From Tolypeutes matacus (taxonomy: Eukaryota; Chordata; Mammalia; Cingulata; Chlamyphoridae): DNA of 64,000 nucleotides. The notes under the pieces were generated by a model, which had not been told where the DNA came from, searched no databases, and worked only from the letters and a program-made list of their open reading frames with translations. The stretch covers positions 22,397,232-22,461,231 of the forward strand of contig JAKSZT010054215.1 of NCBI GenBank assembly GCA_026826555.1. Reading direction: 5' to 3'. The translations under genes and the position numbers were made by a program. Of the stretch, positions 48,181 through 61,379 are shown piece after piece (the stretch's first letter is position 1; each line of letters opens with the position of its first letter).

Positions 48181-50084
48181 GAGAGAAGACTTAAAGCCAA
48201 CAATGATAATATTTAAAAATATATTATTTACTGAAAAACATTGTGTGATCCAAACCATCACATTTCCCATATAATTTAACTTTTAAAAGACAGTTATTTA
48301 ATTTTAGATACATACCAAGCCTATTTTCTATTTATGGAGATTTAAAAAACTGAATAATAATGTGATTTGGATCATTTTACATTCAGATAAGTGTGGTTTG
48401 GTTTTGAATTAAAGATGGTGAATAAATCGACAGTTCTCTCTGAATAATTACAGAGTACTTATTAAAGTGTAACTAACATGTTTAAAAAGTTATTGAAAAC
48501 ATTTTCTTCAGATTTGGGCAGATCTAAAAGCTAAATATTTCTTTTCAGTATTTTTAATATAAAATTTGTTTCAAACATATGGTAGAAATCTTAAAATGAA
48601 AATAGTTTCGTTTTCAAATTCTTAAATTACAAAAGTTCTTTACAAATTTAAAACACTAAAGAATCACAAACCACAGAAAGGCTAATTACTGAGGTTTGTC
48701 CATATTCAAGTTTGGCATCTATGAAGACTACAATAAATCTACACAAATACCTCGTAAATGCCAGTGGATCCTCACATCATATTTTCTTTGATTTCTGGTC
48801 AATTTTTCCATCAACAGCAAGATAAAACCATGGTAAGAACATAAAGATGTTTAATTTACCCAAGTGCTGCATAAAATTTTTTTCTTTATTTTTAAAGAAG
48901 TTTTAGATTGCTGTATAAAATTAATGACTGAGTTTTTTAGTAGGGTATCTCTGCCCCAGTTATAACTGTTTAGAATGTGAACTGTGTGACTTTTGTTGGC
49001 TGTACACACAATGACAACAGCGAATGACCTTGAACAGCAGTGTATAAAAATACATTTATCACTGAAATGGCAGGCTGGCTGCCAGTCAATACAGGTCTCT
49101 CATTTGTTAGGAGGTTCTCCTGCTGTGATTCCCTCATTACAATTTGCTTTTACTTCCTGGGCAAATGACAACTAGAAAATGAGGCAGCTTCTTTCTTGAC
49201 CAAACTTAATCCAGAAAAAATGAGATGACAGCTGCAGCCACTCAAGTGTTACAGGGCATTTTACACATGTTTGTAGAAGTCACTATCATATATTCTAAAT
49301 ATTACGTCAGTAAACATGACAGTCAACAAGTTATCTCACTTTCTTAGTCTATTTCACTGGTGGTAAGAGATGTCTCAGAAATATAGAATACATTTTGCTT
49401 ATAAACTAACTTCTTATATCCAATTCAATCTATTTTTCTAATTCAATAATTTGAGGTGCAGCATGAAGATAAACACTCAATTTAAAAACACACTGTAGAA
49501 AACATTCTTAGATATTTAAAAAAATACTCAACGTCTGTCAATAGGACTAACTACTCCTGTCCTACATTTAAGATAATCAGTTGCAATGTGCAGATTACAT
49601 TTTTCTAGGGTGCAAAAAAAAAGGTCATTCACTTAGATAATTTACTTGTACTAGAGACATGTTCATATCTACAAAGAAAGTTATAGTATGGTGTCACACG
49701 CAGGTTTCAGTTGTGTTTATTTTTCATGTAAAGATTTTCTGACCCAGCGATTTCTTGTCCTGGTTTGAGACACCTCAAGGCATAGTGCATTATTAAGAGA
49801 GATGTGAAATTATCACAAAATACTGAAAACAAAAATAATTTCCCTTTTAATTTAAAAAATATAGATATTTTAAAACCTTAGGAGGTGAAAGACAAAGGGA
49901 ATAAAAACCTCAATGAACAATAATAAGGCACAGAAACAAACTCCCAAAATAATGACAGATCCAATCATCGTTTTCTTTTTGGCTTTTCTTTATTTATATG
50001 GGTCCAGTTTTCTAGTTAGAGTTCATATTTGTGATTCTGTATCCACAAGTTTCATATTAGTTATGAGTAAGAAAACAGATTGAA

Positions 50085-50400
50085 AATTTAAGCTAGATGG
50101 ATGAATATAAACATGATGCTAAATTAAACAAGCCAGACAAAAAAAACTAAATACTGTATGATTCCATTTATGTGAAATTCTAAATGAGGCAAAAATATAA
50201 TGACAGAAAACAGAGCAGTGGTTGCCAAGGGGTGAGGACTGACTGCAAAGGGGCAGGAGAAAACTTTCTGGGGTGATGGAAATGTTCTTACCTTGCCTGT
50301 GGTGGTGGTGACTATACACATTTGTCAACACTCATCAAATTGTGTGCTTACAATATGTGCACTTATTATATATAAATTATACCTCCTAAAAAGGTGCTAA
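50085..50400 (+). repeat. L1 3'UTR fragment (old)
   Basis: TACTGTATGATTCCATTTAT, GCAGTGGTTGCCAAGGGGTG, TTTCTGGGGTGATGGAAATG and TCATCAAATTGTGTGCTTAC are typical L1 3' sequence. Both ends are truncated. Confidence 0.85.
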
Positions 50401-51672
50401 AAATATGTAGGTATGAAAAAAGAGCTATGTTAGGAAAGAGTGAATTGTGCAATAACTGTGCAATAAGAAGTTGTTGCCACTGCCTGGAAGCACTGAGGGA
50501 TGGCCGTGAGAAAGGCTAATTACTTAGAGCAGGAGGCTGAGGCTGTCCCCCTGAATGCGCTTTCTAGTTTCTCATCACGTTTCGGTGGAGACTACTCCCA
50601 CAATTTCCCTTAGGGGATGTTAACCACAACCTACCATTTCTCAGTAAGGATATCTTTCCTGGAAATGTTCTTTTCCTGAATTCTTGCTCATCACTCTCTG
50701 AGAGATTTGTGTATGCCACAAGCGACATTTCTTCCTTTTTAATATAAGCTATACATTTTTGCTCAATTTATAATACTGGCTATTGATTCAGGATTGCTGG
50801 TCCAAACCATTCTTAACTTCTTTGTTTTTAAACCCTGAGCCTAAATTTACCTCTCTTATGGCCCACTAATATTTATATTCAATTCAAAAGGTAAAGGATA
50901 TATAAACATATTTTTAAAAAATTCCAGAATCTGCGAATATTAACTTCCACATATCAAAGATGTACACCAGATCTATACTGATAAACAGCACAGTGCTGGA
51001 ACTGACAATCTAGCATTTACATAAAGAAAATTTTCTAATATCTTCTAGAATAGAGCTGTAAGGAACTAATAAACTCCCATACTTCATGTGTGTGTATATC
51101 ACTGTATAGTGTCAAAAGGGTTTTCCTCTTCACTACATCCTCGGGAGATGAGTTGTAAGTCAAGAGATACAGTTGCTGCTGTTTTGCCCTACCAATTTTC
51201 AGTAATCTAACCTTCTTCCAAAAAGAAAGATTACAAAACCACTAAAAACAAAAAACAATTAGGGCCCACTAGAAAAAAATAAATCTGTCTACAGAATTTG
51301 ATACATATAACTAAAACAACACCTAACAAAAAGGCACAGAACACAAAAATAATATTCTGAAGGAAGAAAAAAAATCAATATTTTTGTTTCATCTTTAATT
51401 CACACCTTCTTTATTAAGAAAAACAGGAAATTAAATAATACAAGACCAGTGAAGTCAGGCAAGAAAAAGAGCTAGAGTATTATTCATTAAGCCTTCTCTC
51501 TTCCTTGGCCACTGAAAAGTTCTGGTTTATGACAGGCTTTAAAAAATATGCATGTAATTCTAGTTAATTAAATATAAATACTAACAAATCTCTTTAAAAC
51601 TACTTCATAAGCTAAAGGATTATATTTTCAGGAGTTTGGTTCACTGACATTCTCCCTAAATGGTTCCATGCT

Positions 51673-51752
51673 GTATCTCCTAATATATGACTCTATAAAT
51701 ATTTTGATACTGCCAATCCTTCATGTCAAGACTGTTCCCAGGCACTTGGGAT
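51673..51752 (+). repeat. Diverged direct repeat, copy 1
   Basis: About 80 bp resembling 52659-52740: GACTCTATAAATATTTTGAT here against GATTCTATAAATATTCTGAT there, followed by TTCATG and a CTTTCCCC/CTGTTCCC block. Identity is only moderate. Confidence 0.5.
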
Positions 51753-52658
51753 CGAGGTCTGCCAGCTGCAGCACTATTCCAGGTTTTGCCACAAGAGCCA
51801 CAGGGCAGAGATCCCTTCTGCACAGGGACTGGTCTTGGCAAGGCCACGGTGTGGTTCACACTCTTGGAAGGGTTTCTTGCGGGCCTATTTCCACCCTACC
51901 TAGGAAGCTATCTGGAGTTTTCAATTTCCCTTGCCATCTTTCCTTCTGCCCCTCTGGTACTGTTGAATTTATTGTAGAAGATGAAAGTGCAAGAGCATTA
52001 AGTTCTCCCTATCAGTCTTGGTTATTTTCCCTTGATTGTTTTCTCTAACGTAATATATCTCTATCTCTTCTTGGATGTCAACACAAAGAAACTTTTCATT
52101 CTTAAGGGTTTTGCTTTTGTTTTTGTTTTTCCTGGCCTATATTTTTCTGAACGCCTTTTCTTTTTCTGGACCCCCTCTTTTTTTTTCTAGACATCTATGA
52201 GATATTTAGATGTCTCAGACTAAAAGCTGAGATTCCAGGGAGAAAGGCTGAGAGGAAATTTCATTCCTCTTTTCTGTTGCTTTAGTCACCTCAGAAAAAG
52301 TGGTTCAAGAGAGTTCTGTGGATTACTCTTTATGCTAAGTGAAATTTAACATATAATCTATTATCACTATTCCACATATATTATTTCCTAATATTTCTTT
52401 CTACTTACTCCTAAATTATTTATCTCTATTATCTCAACCTGTCCAATGAACTTAACTTTTCTATATTTCAGTATTCAAAGACATTTCCCCAACTGTGAAT
52501 TTGTCACTGGGTTTCTTCTAATACAAACAATACAAATAAGCCAGATGAATATTGTAGAATATGGAAAGAGACTCAGAAATATGTTATTAGATGCCATCAA
52601 ACTAAACACTTGTACTCTCAGCCTTTTATTTCACTGATATGCTCTGTAAACATTTCCT

Positions 52659-52740
52659 GTATTTCCTAGTGTAAGATTCTATAAATATTCTGATAACTCT
52701 AAATTCTTCATGCAGATGCTTTCCCCAGATATCAGAAATC
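52659..52740 (+). repeat. Diverged direct repeat, copy 2
   Basis: Partner of the block at 51673-51752, in the same orientation about 980 bp away. They could be the ends of one old insertion or an old local duplication. No transposon signature is visible. Confidence 0.5.
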
Positions 52741-54845
52741 ATGAGATAAATTATACCTTCCACATGACAAATTATTCATTCTGGTAGTAGGTTGGCAAAT
52801 TGATGGTAAAAGCTTATTTTCCTTTAGTATGAGTGCTGTAATGTACACTTGGAGCAATGAAGAATAAGGATCGTCATTTCTCAAATAGTCAATATTTCTA
52901 AACTTTTAAAAGGTATCAACTCATTTAAAAAGTAGTATATGCTCATTTCTTTCTCTTGGTGGAAATAACCATTTAAATCACACTCAAATCCACAAAAAAT
53001 ACTTTTCCTTGGGTAAGAAAGATATTTAATGCACAATTCTGTACCTTTTATTTTTTAACGACTTGTTTTTGTATAAAAGTATTTCACAAAGGTTTTCACA
53101 GTTACTATATCACTTGATAACTAAATCATTGAACTGGAACCCCAGCCTGAACTCACCATTCCTAAATGGAATTCTATGTGAGAGGCATTCTAAAGCAAAC
53201 AGCAGAGTCAAGAAGGGTATAAGCTAAATGATTAGAGTTACTAAGGCCACTGTTTTAAATCTGCTGATAATGTTCAACCCTTTCCCTGTACTAAAATTAC
53301 GAGATCATTTTGTCCCATGTAAAGTGTGCCTCTACTCCCATGTTTTAAGAGATTCTTCAACAACCGGATTTTATTAAATAATTTAGAACCCATTAAAAAA
53401 GCCCTCAGTTTGCCTACAATTGCTGTGTCAAATATGCATGTGGAGAGATGGCAGCACTTGACCTTTGCCTTCGTGATGCTCAGTGGAAGAGTCACGGGAA
53501 CCTTCACAGCTCCCTAGAGACCTGCACTTTAAACCCAGTCTCTCATAGGTCCACGTGGGCAGGGAGGCTCACAAAATCCCCAGGATACCTAAGTCTTCAC
53601 TGTTTACACATTGGGTTTTTTGATATCAAACTGTTCTAAGAAATGCCCTGTGACCTCTGCACTTTCCTGCCCAGGCTTCAGAAAACTCAAGAGGTCTGAA
53701 TGTACACCTGAATTGTCTCGACGACTTTGTTTTCCACAGAACATAAGGAAAGTGACACAAGGATAAGAGTGTGACTTTGTCCCCTGCTCTTCATCCTTCC
53801 TGTAAAGATTATCAGGAAACACATGATTGAATAAAAGAAAAAATTAACTGAAAATGAGGAATGGGGTATCTTCCCAGCTCTCCAAAGATTTCACATCCTG
53901 CTGTCAGCAGCTATTTTCTCAACTACATAAAATCTAAGCAATCTATTCAAGTTTCTTCTGGAACAGCTGGAACCTAGACACCAGTCCAAGCGCCAAAAAA
54001 TATCCCAAGATGAATTAAGTTAGAAATACTTTTTACAAGGCCTCTAATGATCTTTAAACCTTGGATTTGTTTGTTTTCAAGAAGCCCGAAATTAGCAACT
54101 TCTCCCTAGCCCCTTTGACTGCCAAGGTTAGTGTTCTCTTTCTACATGGAAATGAAACAGCCTTTAGACAATTCAGCCCAGCTTCTTATTTCAGTTTGCG
54201 AGGAAACACACAAAAATTTATAATAAAAATACATTGTTTGTTTAACTTCCAATTTCAATCATTAATACCTCACTCCCATCTGACCCATGGGGAAATTCAA
54301 GAACGGATGTTGTCTTTTCAGCAAACCCGTCAGCTTTGCCTCAGATGTTTACAAGTGTGATAAACATTTATTCTTTTCTATATCTGCCACTACTGTGAGG
54401 CTATTGATCAAATCATACTTGAAAACACTCTGCCAGAGACCACGGAGCAGATATATGTTGTTTCTGAAAAGTAATTGCTTCCCTTTCTCTGAACAATTCA
54501 TTGTTTATCTAGGTTTGTTTTAAATCTGATTTTTTATTTTTTGAAGATCTCAGGATTTAAATTCTACAACTTTCACTAACGTTAAGCTCTTTTTGGTTCA
54601 GACATGTGAGTCTTTCTGAATTAAGTATGGAAAAGAACAGTTTTTTTTTTTTTTAGGCTATTTGCAGAAGTTTTTGTAGAACATCAAATGCTCTTTTCTA
54701 CCTCTCAGATGAAATATTAGAAAAGCTTTTAAGATGTATAATTATTGGAATATGTTTAAATGCTTATATGACCATTTTAAATAAAAAAGAAGTAAGAAGT
54801 AGAATACTGTAAAGAACCCAGATACTTTTAGGATAATTAACTTTT

Positions 54846-55168
54846 TTTTTTTTTTTTTTAAGATTTATTTATTTATTTCTCCCCACCCCCTTGTTGTTTG
54901 TACTTGTGTCTGTTTGTCTTCCTTCTTTCTTTAGGAGGTACCAGGAGCCGAACCTGGGACCTCTGATGTGGGAGGGAGGTGCTTAATCACTTGAGCCACT
55001 GTGTCTCTCATTATGTTTTTTCTTCTTGTGTCTCTTGCTGTGTCAACTTGCCATGCCTGCCCATCGTGCCTGCTTGCTGTCTTCTTTAGGAGGCACTGGG
55101 ATCTGAACCAGCGACCTCCCACGTGGTAGGTGGAAGCCCAGTCACCTGAGCCACATCTGCTTCACTGA
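54846..55168 (-). mobile_element. Dimeric DAS-SINE-like element with TSD
   Basis: On the minus strand a tRNA-like unit ending near 55168 is followed by a second tRNA-like unit ending near 54998, each with an anti-B box word (GAACCAGCGACCTC and GAACCTGGGACCTC) and anti-A box word (ACCTGAGCCACATC and ACTTGAGCCACTGT). A T18-type run at 54842-54859 is the tail. ATAATTAACTTT occurs at both flanks (54833-54844, 55169-55180), an exact 12-bp target duplication. The element is therefore a dimer of about 320 bp. Confidence 0.85.
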
Positions 55169-55264
55169 ATAATTAACTTTTACATCAGCAAATGTTGCCA
55201 GGTTTCTATTCTTAAAGCTTATTAAGAAGCTATATGAATAATCTTCAATATTGTTTTCCTTTTT

Positions 55265-55362
55265 TGTTTGTTTGTTTGTTTTTTTAGGAGGTAGCAGGAA
55301 TTGAACCCAGGACCTCATACATGGAGAGCAGTCACTCAACCACTGAGCTACAGCCACTTCCC
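55265..55362 (-). mobile_element. Monomeric DAS-SINE-like element with TSD
   Basis: About 98 bp: (GTTT)n tail, AGGAATTGAACCCAGGACCT, CAACCACTGAGCTACAGCC. It is flanked by TTGTTTTCCTTTT copies at 55251 and 55363. It lies only 96 bp from the dimeric copy and in the same orientation. Confidence 0.85.
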
Positions 55363-55949
55363 TTGTTTTCCTTTTTGTAGCATTTAAATACCTTTTCAGC
55401 TATCATTCAGTACCACAGTACTTCCTTATACGATCATGTGAGCATGTAGAATCCTGCTGCTAGCTGAAGTCCCTGATTCTTAGCCCCATTTTGTATCGGC
55501 TGTCACAGCAGAAGGAAGAAATGAGGCAGTTTCCCCTGTCTTCTTCATAATAGTTTTGGCCATTTCTAACTCCCTTGGGGTTATTCTCCTTATTGGAACA
55601 AAGTTGAAGAGAAAACAAAATTTTTACTTAGGGATCATCTAATTTTACATGATTTCTAAATCTACTGAGTAGCCTAATTTTATTTGTATATGGCTTATTT
55701 TTTCTTGGTTGCATTTGTTTGTCAAAACTGATGTGAATTTTACATTTCTAAATTACGAAATGTTATCTCTCGGAAAAATTTGTCAAATAGTATTTTAACT
55801 TTCTAAAAATTTAATTTTTAAAATTTTCAGTAATTTTGATTAAAGAGTCTCTTTCAAAGCCTCAAAAATCTAAGAGGAGCTATCCTTATATTTCTATAAA
55901 TACACACCAAAGATTATGGTTTACATAGAATCTTTTCCTTTTATCTAGG

Positions 55950-56988
55950 TGTGACAGTTTGAAGTTCTTTTATGAATCCCAAAAAGAGAAGGATTATGTT
56001 TTTGAACTAATCCATTCCTTTGGGTGTGGGGCCTTTTGATTGGACTATGTCAGTGAGGTGTGAGCCAGCTTGGGTCTCTGCCCTCTTGCTGGGTCTGATA
56101 TAAACAGAGACACAAAGAAAGAAACAAAGATTAAGGAAATGCCATTTTTAAACGTGTCATGTGAGACAGCGCTTTGTCGCCTACAGCTGCAGAGAGGCAG
56201 AGACTCCCGGAGAGACTGAGAGGAGGCCCGGGAAGAGATAAACCCTATGCCTGGATGCCCTCAGCTAAGCTCCAGGAGACGGTAGATTCTGGAGGAAAAG
56301 GCAGAGACCTTGCTAGAGATTAGTGGTCATCTTGCTCCGTCATGAAGCAGGACCTCTGAGAAAGCATCTCTGCTGATGCCTTGATTTGGACATTTCATGG
56401 CTTGGAACTGTAAGCTTTTACCTGAAATAAATTCCCTTTATAAAAGTCAACCTGGGAAGCAGATGTGGCTCAAGCGACTGGGCTTCTGACTACCATGTAG
56501 GAGGTCCAGGGTTCGATTCCCGGGGCCTCCTGGTGAAAAAGCAAGCTTGCCCGTGCAGCGAGCTGGCCTGAGCAGAGAGCTGTCCCATGCGGAGTGCTGG
56601 CCTGCGTGCAGTACTGGCCTGCACAGCACTGCTGGCCTGCATGGAGGGCTAGAGCAGCAAGATGATGCAACAAAAAGAGGCACAGAAGACAGACAATAAG
56701 AGATGCAGCAGATCAGGGAGCTGAGGCAGCGCAAGAGACTGAGTGCCTCTCTCCACTCCAGAAGATCCCAGGATCGGTTTCCGGTGTCACCTAAAGAGAA
56801 GACAAGCAGACACAGAAGAACACACAGAGAGCAGATAGTGGCGCAAAACAACGTGGGGTGGGGAGTAGAGGGGTGGGCAAATAAATAAACAAATCTTTAA
56901 AAAAAATTAAAAATAAAAATAAAGCTTAAAAAAAAAAGTCAACCCATTTCTGGTACTTTGCATTGGCAGTCTTTGGTAAACTAAGACA
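55950..56988 (+). mobile_element. Xenarthran MaLR-like LTR, interrupted by a SINE
   Basis: Starts TGTGACAGTTTGAAGTTC and ends GGTAAACTAAGACA. Without the 481-bp SINE plus one target copy it is about 547 bp. CTAGG precedes it and CTAAG follows, a 5-bp target duplication with one change, as expected for ERVL-type LTRs. It is the same family as the element at 4840-5515 but on the opposite strand and shorter. The copy is antisense to WDR7. Confidence 0.8.
56453..56933 (+). mobile_element. Long dimeric DAS-SINE-like element nested in LTR
   Basis: The head has a clear A box (TGGCTCAAGCG, 56466-56476) and a perfect B box (GGTTCGATTCC, 56510-56520). A GC-rich linker with repeated CTGGCCTGC words follows, then a second, decayed tRNA-like unit (GAGGCAGCGCAAGAGACTGA, then CCCAGGATCGGTTTCC), ending in an A-rich tail. 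An 11-bp direct repeat AAAAGTCAACC (56442-56452 and 56934-56944) brackets it exactly. The LTR sequence resumes with CCATTTCTGG. The open frames inside are by-products of the SINE. Confidence 0.9.
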
Positions 56989-58628
56989 CTAAGTTAACCT
57001 TAAAAAGAAAAAAAAAAAGAGTACTGATCAGTCCTCAAGAAGAGAGTTGATGCTTGCTCCCAACTCCTTAAAGAGCAGACACAGACTCGGAAAGATTTGT
57101 ATTCCAAAAATATGTAATACATGATGAATGAATGAGGTGGGGAGAGATCAGTCAGCTTCTTATTAAGTACTTCTTGAAAAAGTAGGACATGCTGATATGC
57201 CAATCCTTTCTGTTAGTCCTCTGAAATTACTGCTTTATTCTTTGATTTGAAATCACTATGCTTCAAAAGTGTCAGGTGTCCCAGATACCAAATGTGTATT
57301 AATTTCAACTGCCTGCCCTGTGGATCCAAGTCTCTCTAGGTATGGACAACATGTACTTTCACCTGTAGACTCAGCTTGATCTGCATTATTGTGCTTTGGG
57401 GAAGGAATCCACAGAGGTGTATATATTACCAAACTCAGGGGGCTGAGATGTGACTGGACCTGGGGATTTAGACAGGAAGTGGGAATGGAGGACTGTCAGA
57501 AATTGGGAGCATCCAAATGGGCTCTAGTAGCTCTCATGAACTCTTAAGTGAAAGAACTTTGGAACACTTTCAGGTATGAAAGATTACATTTTAGAAGTTT
57601 GGGGAGAATTATTGGGTGGCAGGATAGAATGAAAGAAGAACAAATCCATGAGTTAAGGAAGAAGTAGGCATGGCTTGGAAATAGATAATTATGGGCATGA
57701 CTAAGAAGAAAGCAGTGATTTTAAGTAATCCATGTGGTATTTGTTGTAGACAGAGAGAATGAGTTATGTTTGGAATATACTTCTTAGACACATCTTTCTT
57801 GATCTCAGTCCAGCAAGATTCAGTCCTATTAGGTAGATTTTGCATTTTCCCCAAAGAAATACATGCAATATATTCTGTAATCATTTATACCATGCTTCAA
57901 AGAAATAGATTATTTTATACCCTTAAACTTGTTTTTGCCAGGGAATAACCATTCTGAAGAGGAACTTATTCTTTAAATTCAAACAAAATGTGTGTTTCTG
58001 AAGAAAATGACAGGAATTATATATTTTAACTAAAAGCAGCTTTGTCAAAGTCTTCCTGTCTTCAAGTATCTTCCTGCAGATACTAGGCACACCAGTCTCT
58101 GCTTTCAGAATTTAATATTCCTTAGCTTTATGTCAGGCTCAGAAAATATAGAAGTCTGGATTTCAAAAGTTGTTTTTGCCTCTCACATTCTAGTTTAAAT
58201 TATTTTACTTCAACAGGTATTTGATGAACAGCTAGAAAATCTAACATAGTCTGAGAGGTACTGATAGGGAAAGAGCAGTAAAAAGACATTTGCTGCATGC
58301 AAGTGGCTTACATGTAGTAGAAAGGAACAACTAAGTAAAAATACTGTTTTTAGACCCAGAAAACACTATGCTCAAACAAATCAAATGACAACCTAGGTAT
58401 ATGAGGCAAGAAGAAATTCATTTAGTCTGCTCAATGCTATCAGCAGCCAAGGGGGCACATTTGACCCTTGTGCATAGATTTCATTCACTTATTAAACAAA
58501 AAATCCAAGCAGTAGTAATTGTCTTAAAATTTTACTTTGCTTTGGCATCTCCTCCAACTTGCCCTTGCTTTTCACTTCCCCATCTAAAAAGTGAAATACA
58601 ACAAAGTGCAGTGTATTCTACTCAAACA

Positions 58629-58659
58629 TAAAAAAAAAAAATTAAAAAAAAAAAAAAAT
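58629..58659. repeat. A-rich tract
   Basis: Two A runs separated by TT. Low complexity, no adjoining element body recognised. Confidence 0.85.
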
Positions 58660-60236
58660 CTAAGTTTATAAAATGTTCACTTAGGAAAATCTACCAGTAA
58701 ATTTACATGAAAATTCCTTAGTGATTTTTAAAATAAAGGTTCCACTGGTTCTTCATAATACCAAATTCTTTCCCTTATGTTGTGTTCCACCCCCCTCCTC
58801 CAACAATCACATTATAGTCCACAATGTTAAGTTTCTAGGAGGGAACCAGTAATTTATTAATTAATTCAAATATTTTAAGAAATAATAGTGTATTTCTCAG
58901 ATGAATTAAATTCTCAAAGTATTAGAATTTAAATAGCTAAAACAGATGGTAAGATACTTTGCCTGGCAAATGGTCAGTTAGGTAGAAACTCCTCTTATGA
59001 TCTTAAAGCTGAGAACTTTGTGGATTCTAAAATGAAGATAGGCTATACTTTTACAAGGTTTACTGTGTGTTAAAGCAGCTTTGCAACTGGATATATATTT
59101 TTTTAAATTTATCATACTATGGGGTATGGCTCATGGATGGATAGCATCAAAATAGATGCTGAAATCTTGCTACTCCCTATTTTAAAAACACAGGGCCTAT
59201 TAAATAATGCTCTTGAGAATATAAACATACTAAGCCAGTTTCATGAGAGTTTAAGATCAAATTATTCAGGAGAAATTTTAGGAGTTATTACACAAAAAAG
59301 GGAAAAATTCCCAGGATATAACCAAACACAATACTATTCTTAAGAAGATGAGAAATCACATTTAATGGTCAAAAATGAACAGAATAGTTGAAAAGAAAGA
59401 ACTCAGAAATGCTATAAATATAGCTAAACTCATGAGTTTCCAAGGATTTCCACTTACTTCAACAGAGCATATATGACACACATAGAGTGCAGTGAAAATG
59501 CCCTGTTAAATAGTAATGGATCAGCAGTCATAACTGCTCCATTTTAATCAACAAAAAAAGTAAAGTAAGTGATACTAGCAAGGAACAATTTGTCTCCCAA
59601 AGAAAGTGCCATACAATTGACTGACAACAATTTATCTGTCTGATCCCTGCCAAACACATATCCAGTAATCTGAAGACTATCCTAGGAGATGAGTGATCAC
59701 TTTACAGGAAAATACCATTCCTGTGAAAGGGCTTCCCATAAATTAGGGTGAACAGGAAAACACACAATCCCCGCACCCCACCACCCTCCCAAGACAGCAG
59801 CTCCTTTGACAGTTAAACAGAAGTGCTTCACTAATACACTTAAAATGAAGCATTTAGAGAGTTAAGAGCTGAAAGGGCCTATTCAGGGAGACAGAGATAA
59901 ATTGGATATGTTTCTGCATTTCTTTTGATAAAATTCAATTTTTTAAGAGACTTTACCCTAGACACGACGTCACACTTTTTACGATAATAAAATTTTAAAA
60001 TAACGGTACTGGATGATGTGGCTTCAGAGAGTGGTCAGCAAGTTTGCAGTTTTTCCAGGCACCATTCCAAATGGCATCATTCCAAAGGGAAAAGAAATAT
60101 TAAATTGATTATTCTGTCAAGCTTGGCATCTATATGCCAAAATTGTTCTTTGATAAGTATTGGGTAGAAACTTGGGAAAAATGGCTTAATTTTCTGAATT
60201 CCAAATTCTTGCTACCAGATATAATTTCTTAAGTGT

Positions 60237-60259
60237 ACACACACACACACACACACACA
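60237..60259. repeat. (CA)n microsatellite
   Basis: A pure AC dinucleotide run of about 23 bp. Likely polymorphic. Confidence 0.9.
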
Positions 60260-61379
60260 TTATCGGAGTGTTTCCAAAACAGCTCAAAAGGCTTTTCTAT
60301 TTTCTCTCTTAGGAAGTCAACTTATTAGTCTAAGTGTCTCCTCCCCGTCCCCCAAATTACTCTATTTCATTCAGCATACTTGTCACAAATAGATATATGT
60401 AATTAACTACCAGCAATATTACTGCAACAGAGATCTGAGTTTGGGAGGTATATACCTTCAGGAAATATGAGGCCATTACAGTATCGAGTCCCCTTGTAGG
60501 TGGAGTCAACATGGAGGACAGGTGGATCATAGCAATCATTCCACTAGTTTATGGTTTAATCACTTCCCTCAGTCAAGCCCTAAATGAAGGCCAAACACCA
60601 ATCCAGAGTTGGGACATGTCTCTAAATGAAAATTTTACACAAATGGATGCCACAGGTGAGGACTGGTTGGATTTGGATTATAAAGCCATAGGGCAAGACT
60701 GGGGAAGAGAATATAACAAGGAAAAATCTGGTCCTCTGTGCTTTCATTTGATTATGTTTGCATTCTATTATGTTGGTTTTTCAAAATAACTACTACCTAG
60801 TACTTAGAGTAGTTCTCCATCACCATTATATGTTCTACATGTCCTTATCCTTAAACTTTTAATTCATAACTCTAATTAAGACCTAAGACCCTCTCAGTGT
60901 TAACTATTAGTATGTTCAATATTATTAGAAACGTATAATTTTCTATTTTTGGACAAAATTCAAGCTTCACTGAAAAATCAGCATAAGGGAATTCACTCCT
61001 TTGGGAATAATCTCTGTGTGTAAAGGCCCTAGGCAATTGCACATTTGGCTTAATATTGGTTCTATCTCTGAGAAATCTTAGTTTGTTAAGAAACATTACA
61101 CCTAGACAACTTCATCTTTATGAAGATATTCTATAGTTTCTTTCCACAGAAAGACTTTAACTCCCAAATGCTGAGTTGCTGTGCACTGTTGCTAGTTTCC
61201 CAAAGGAGGAAGGGCACTCCATCCTCCCAGCTCTATAGCATTCACACTGATGCATTTTGCTACTGAAATATATCTAGCTTGGAATGGATTCTTAGGCTGA
61301 CAGGGTGATTAGAGAAGACCAGCTGCCTTAATCAAGATAGGTAAGGGAAAAAGGAAGTTGTTATTTGATTAGCTGAATT

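Noticed and set aside
53640..53822. Minus-strand open frame as possible exon
   Set aside because: No WDR7-like peptide, no splice signals and ordinary base composition.
56447..56851. 134-codon minus-strand open frame with Cys-rich peptide
   Set aside because: Lies within the dimeric SINE.
60511..60789. 92-codon plus-strand open frame
   Set aside because: No recognisable domain, AT-rich, antisense within an intron, no supporting signals.
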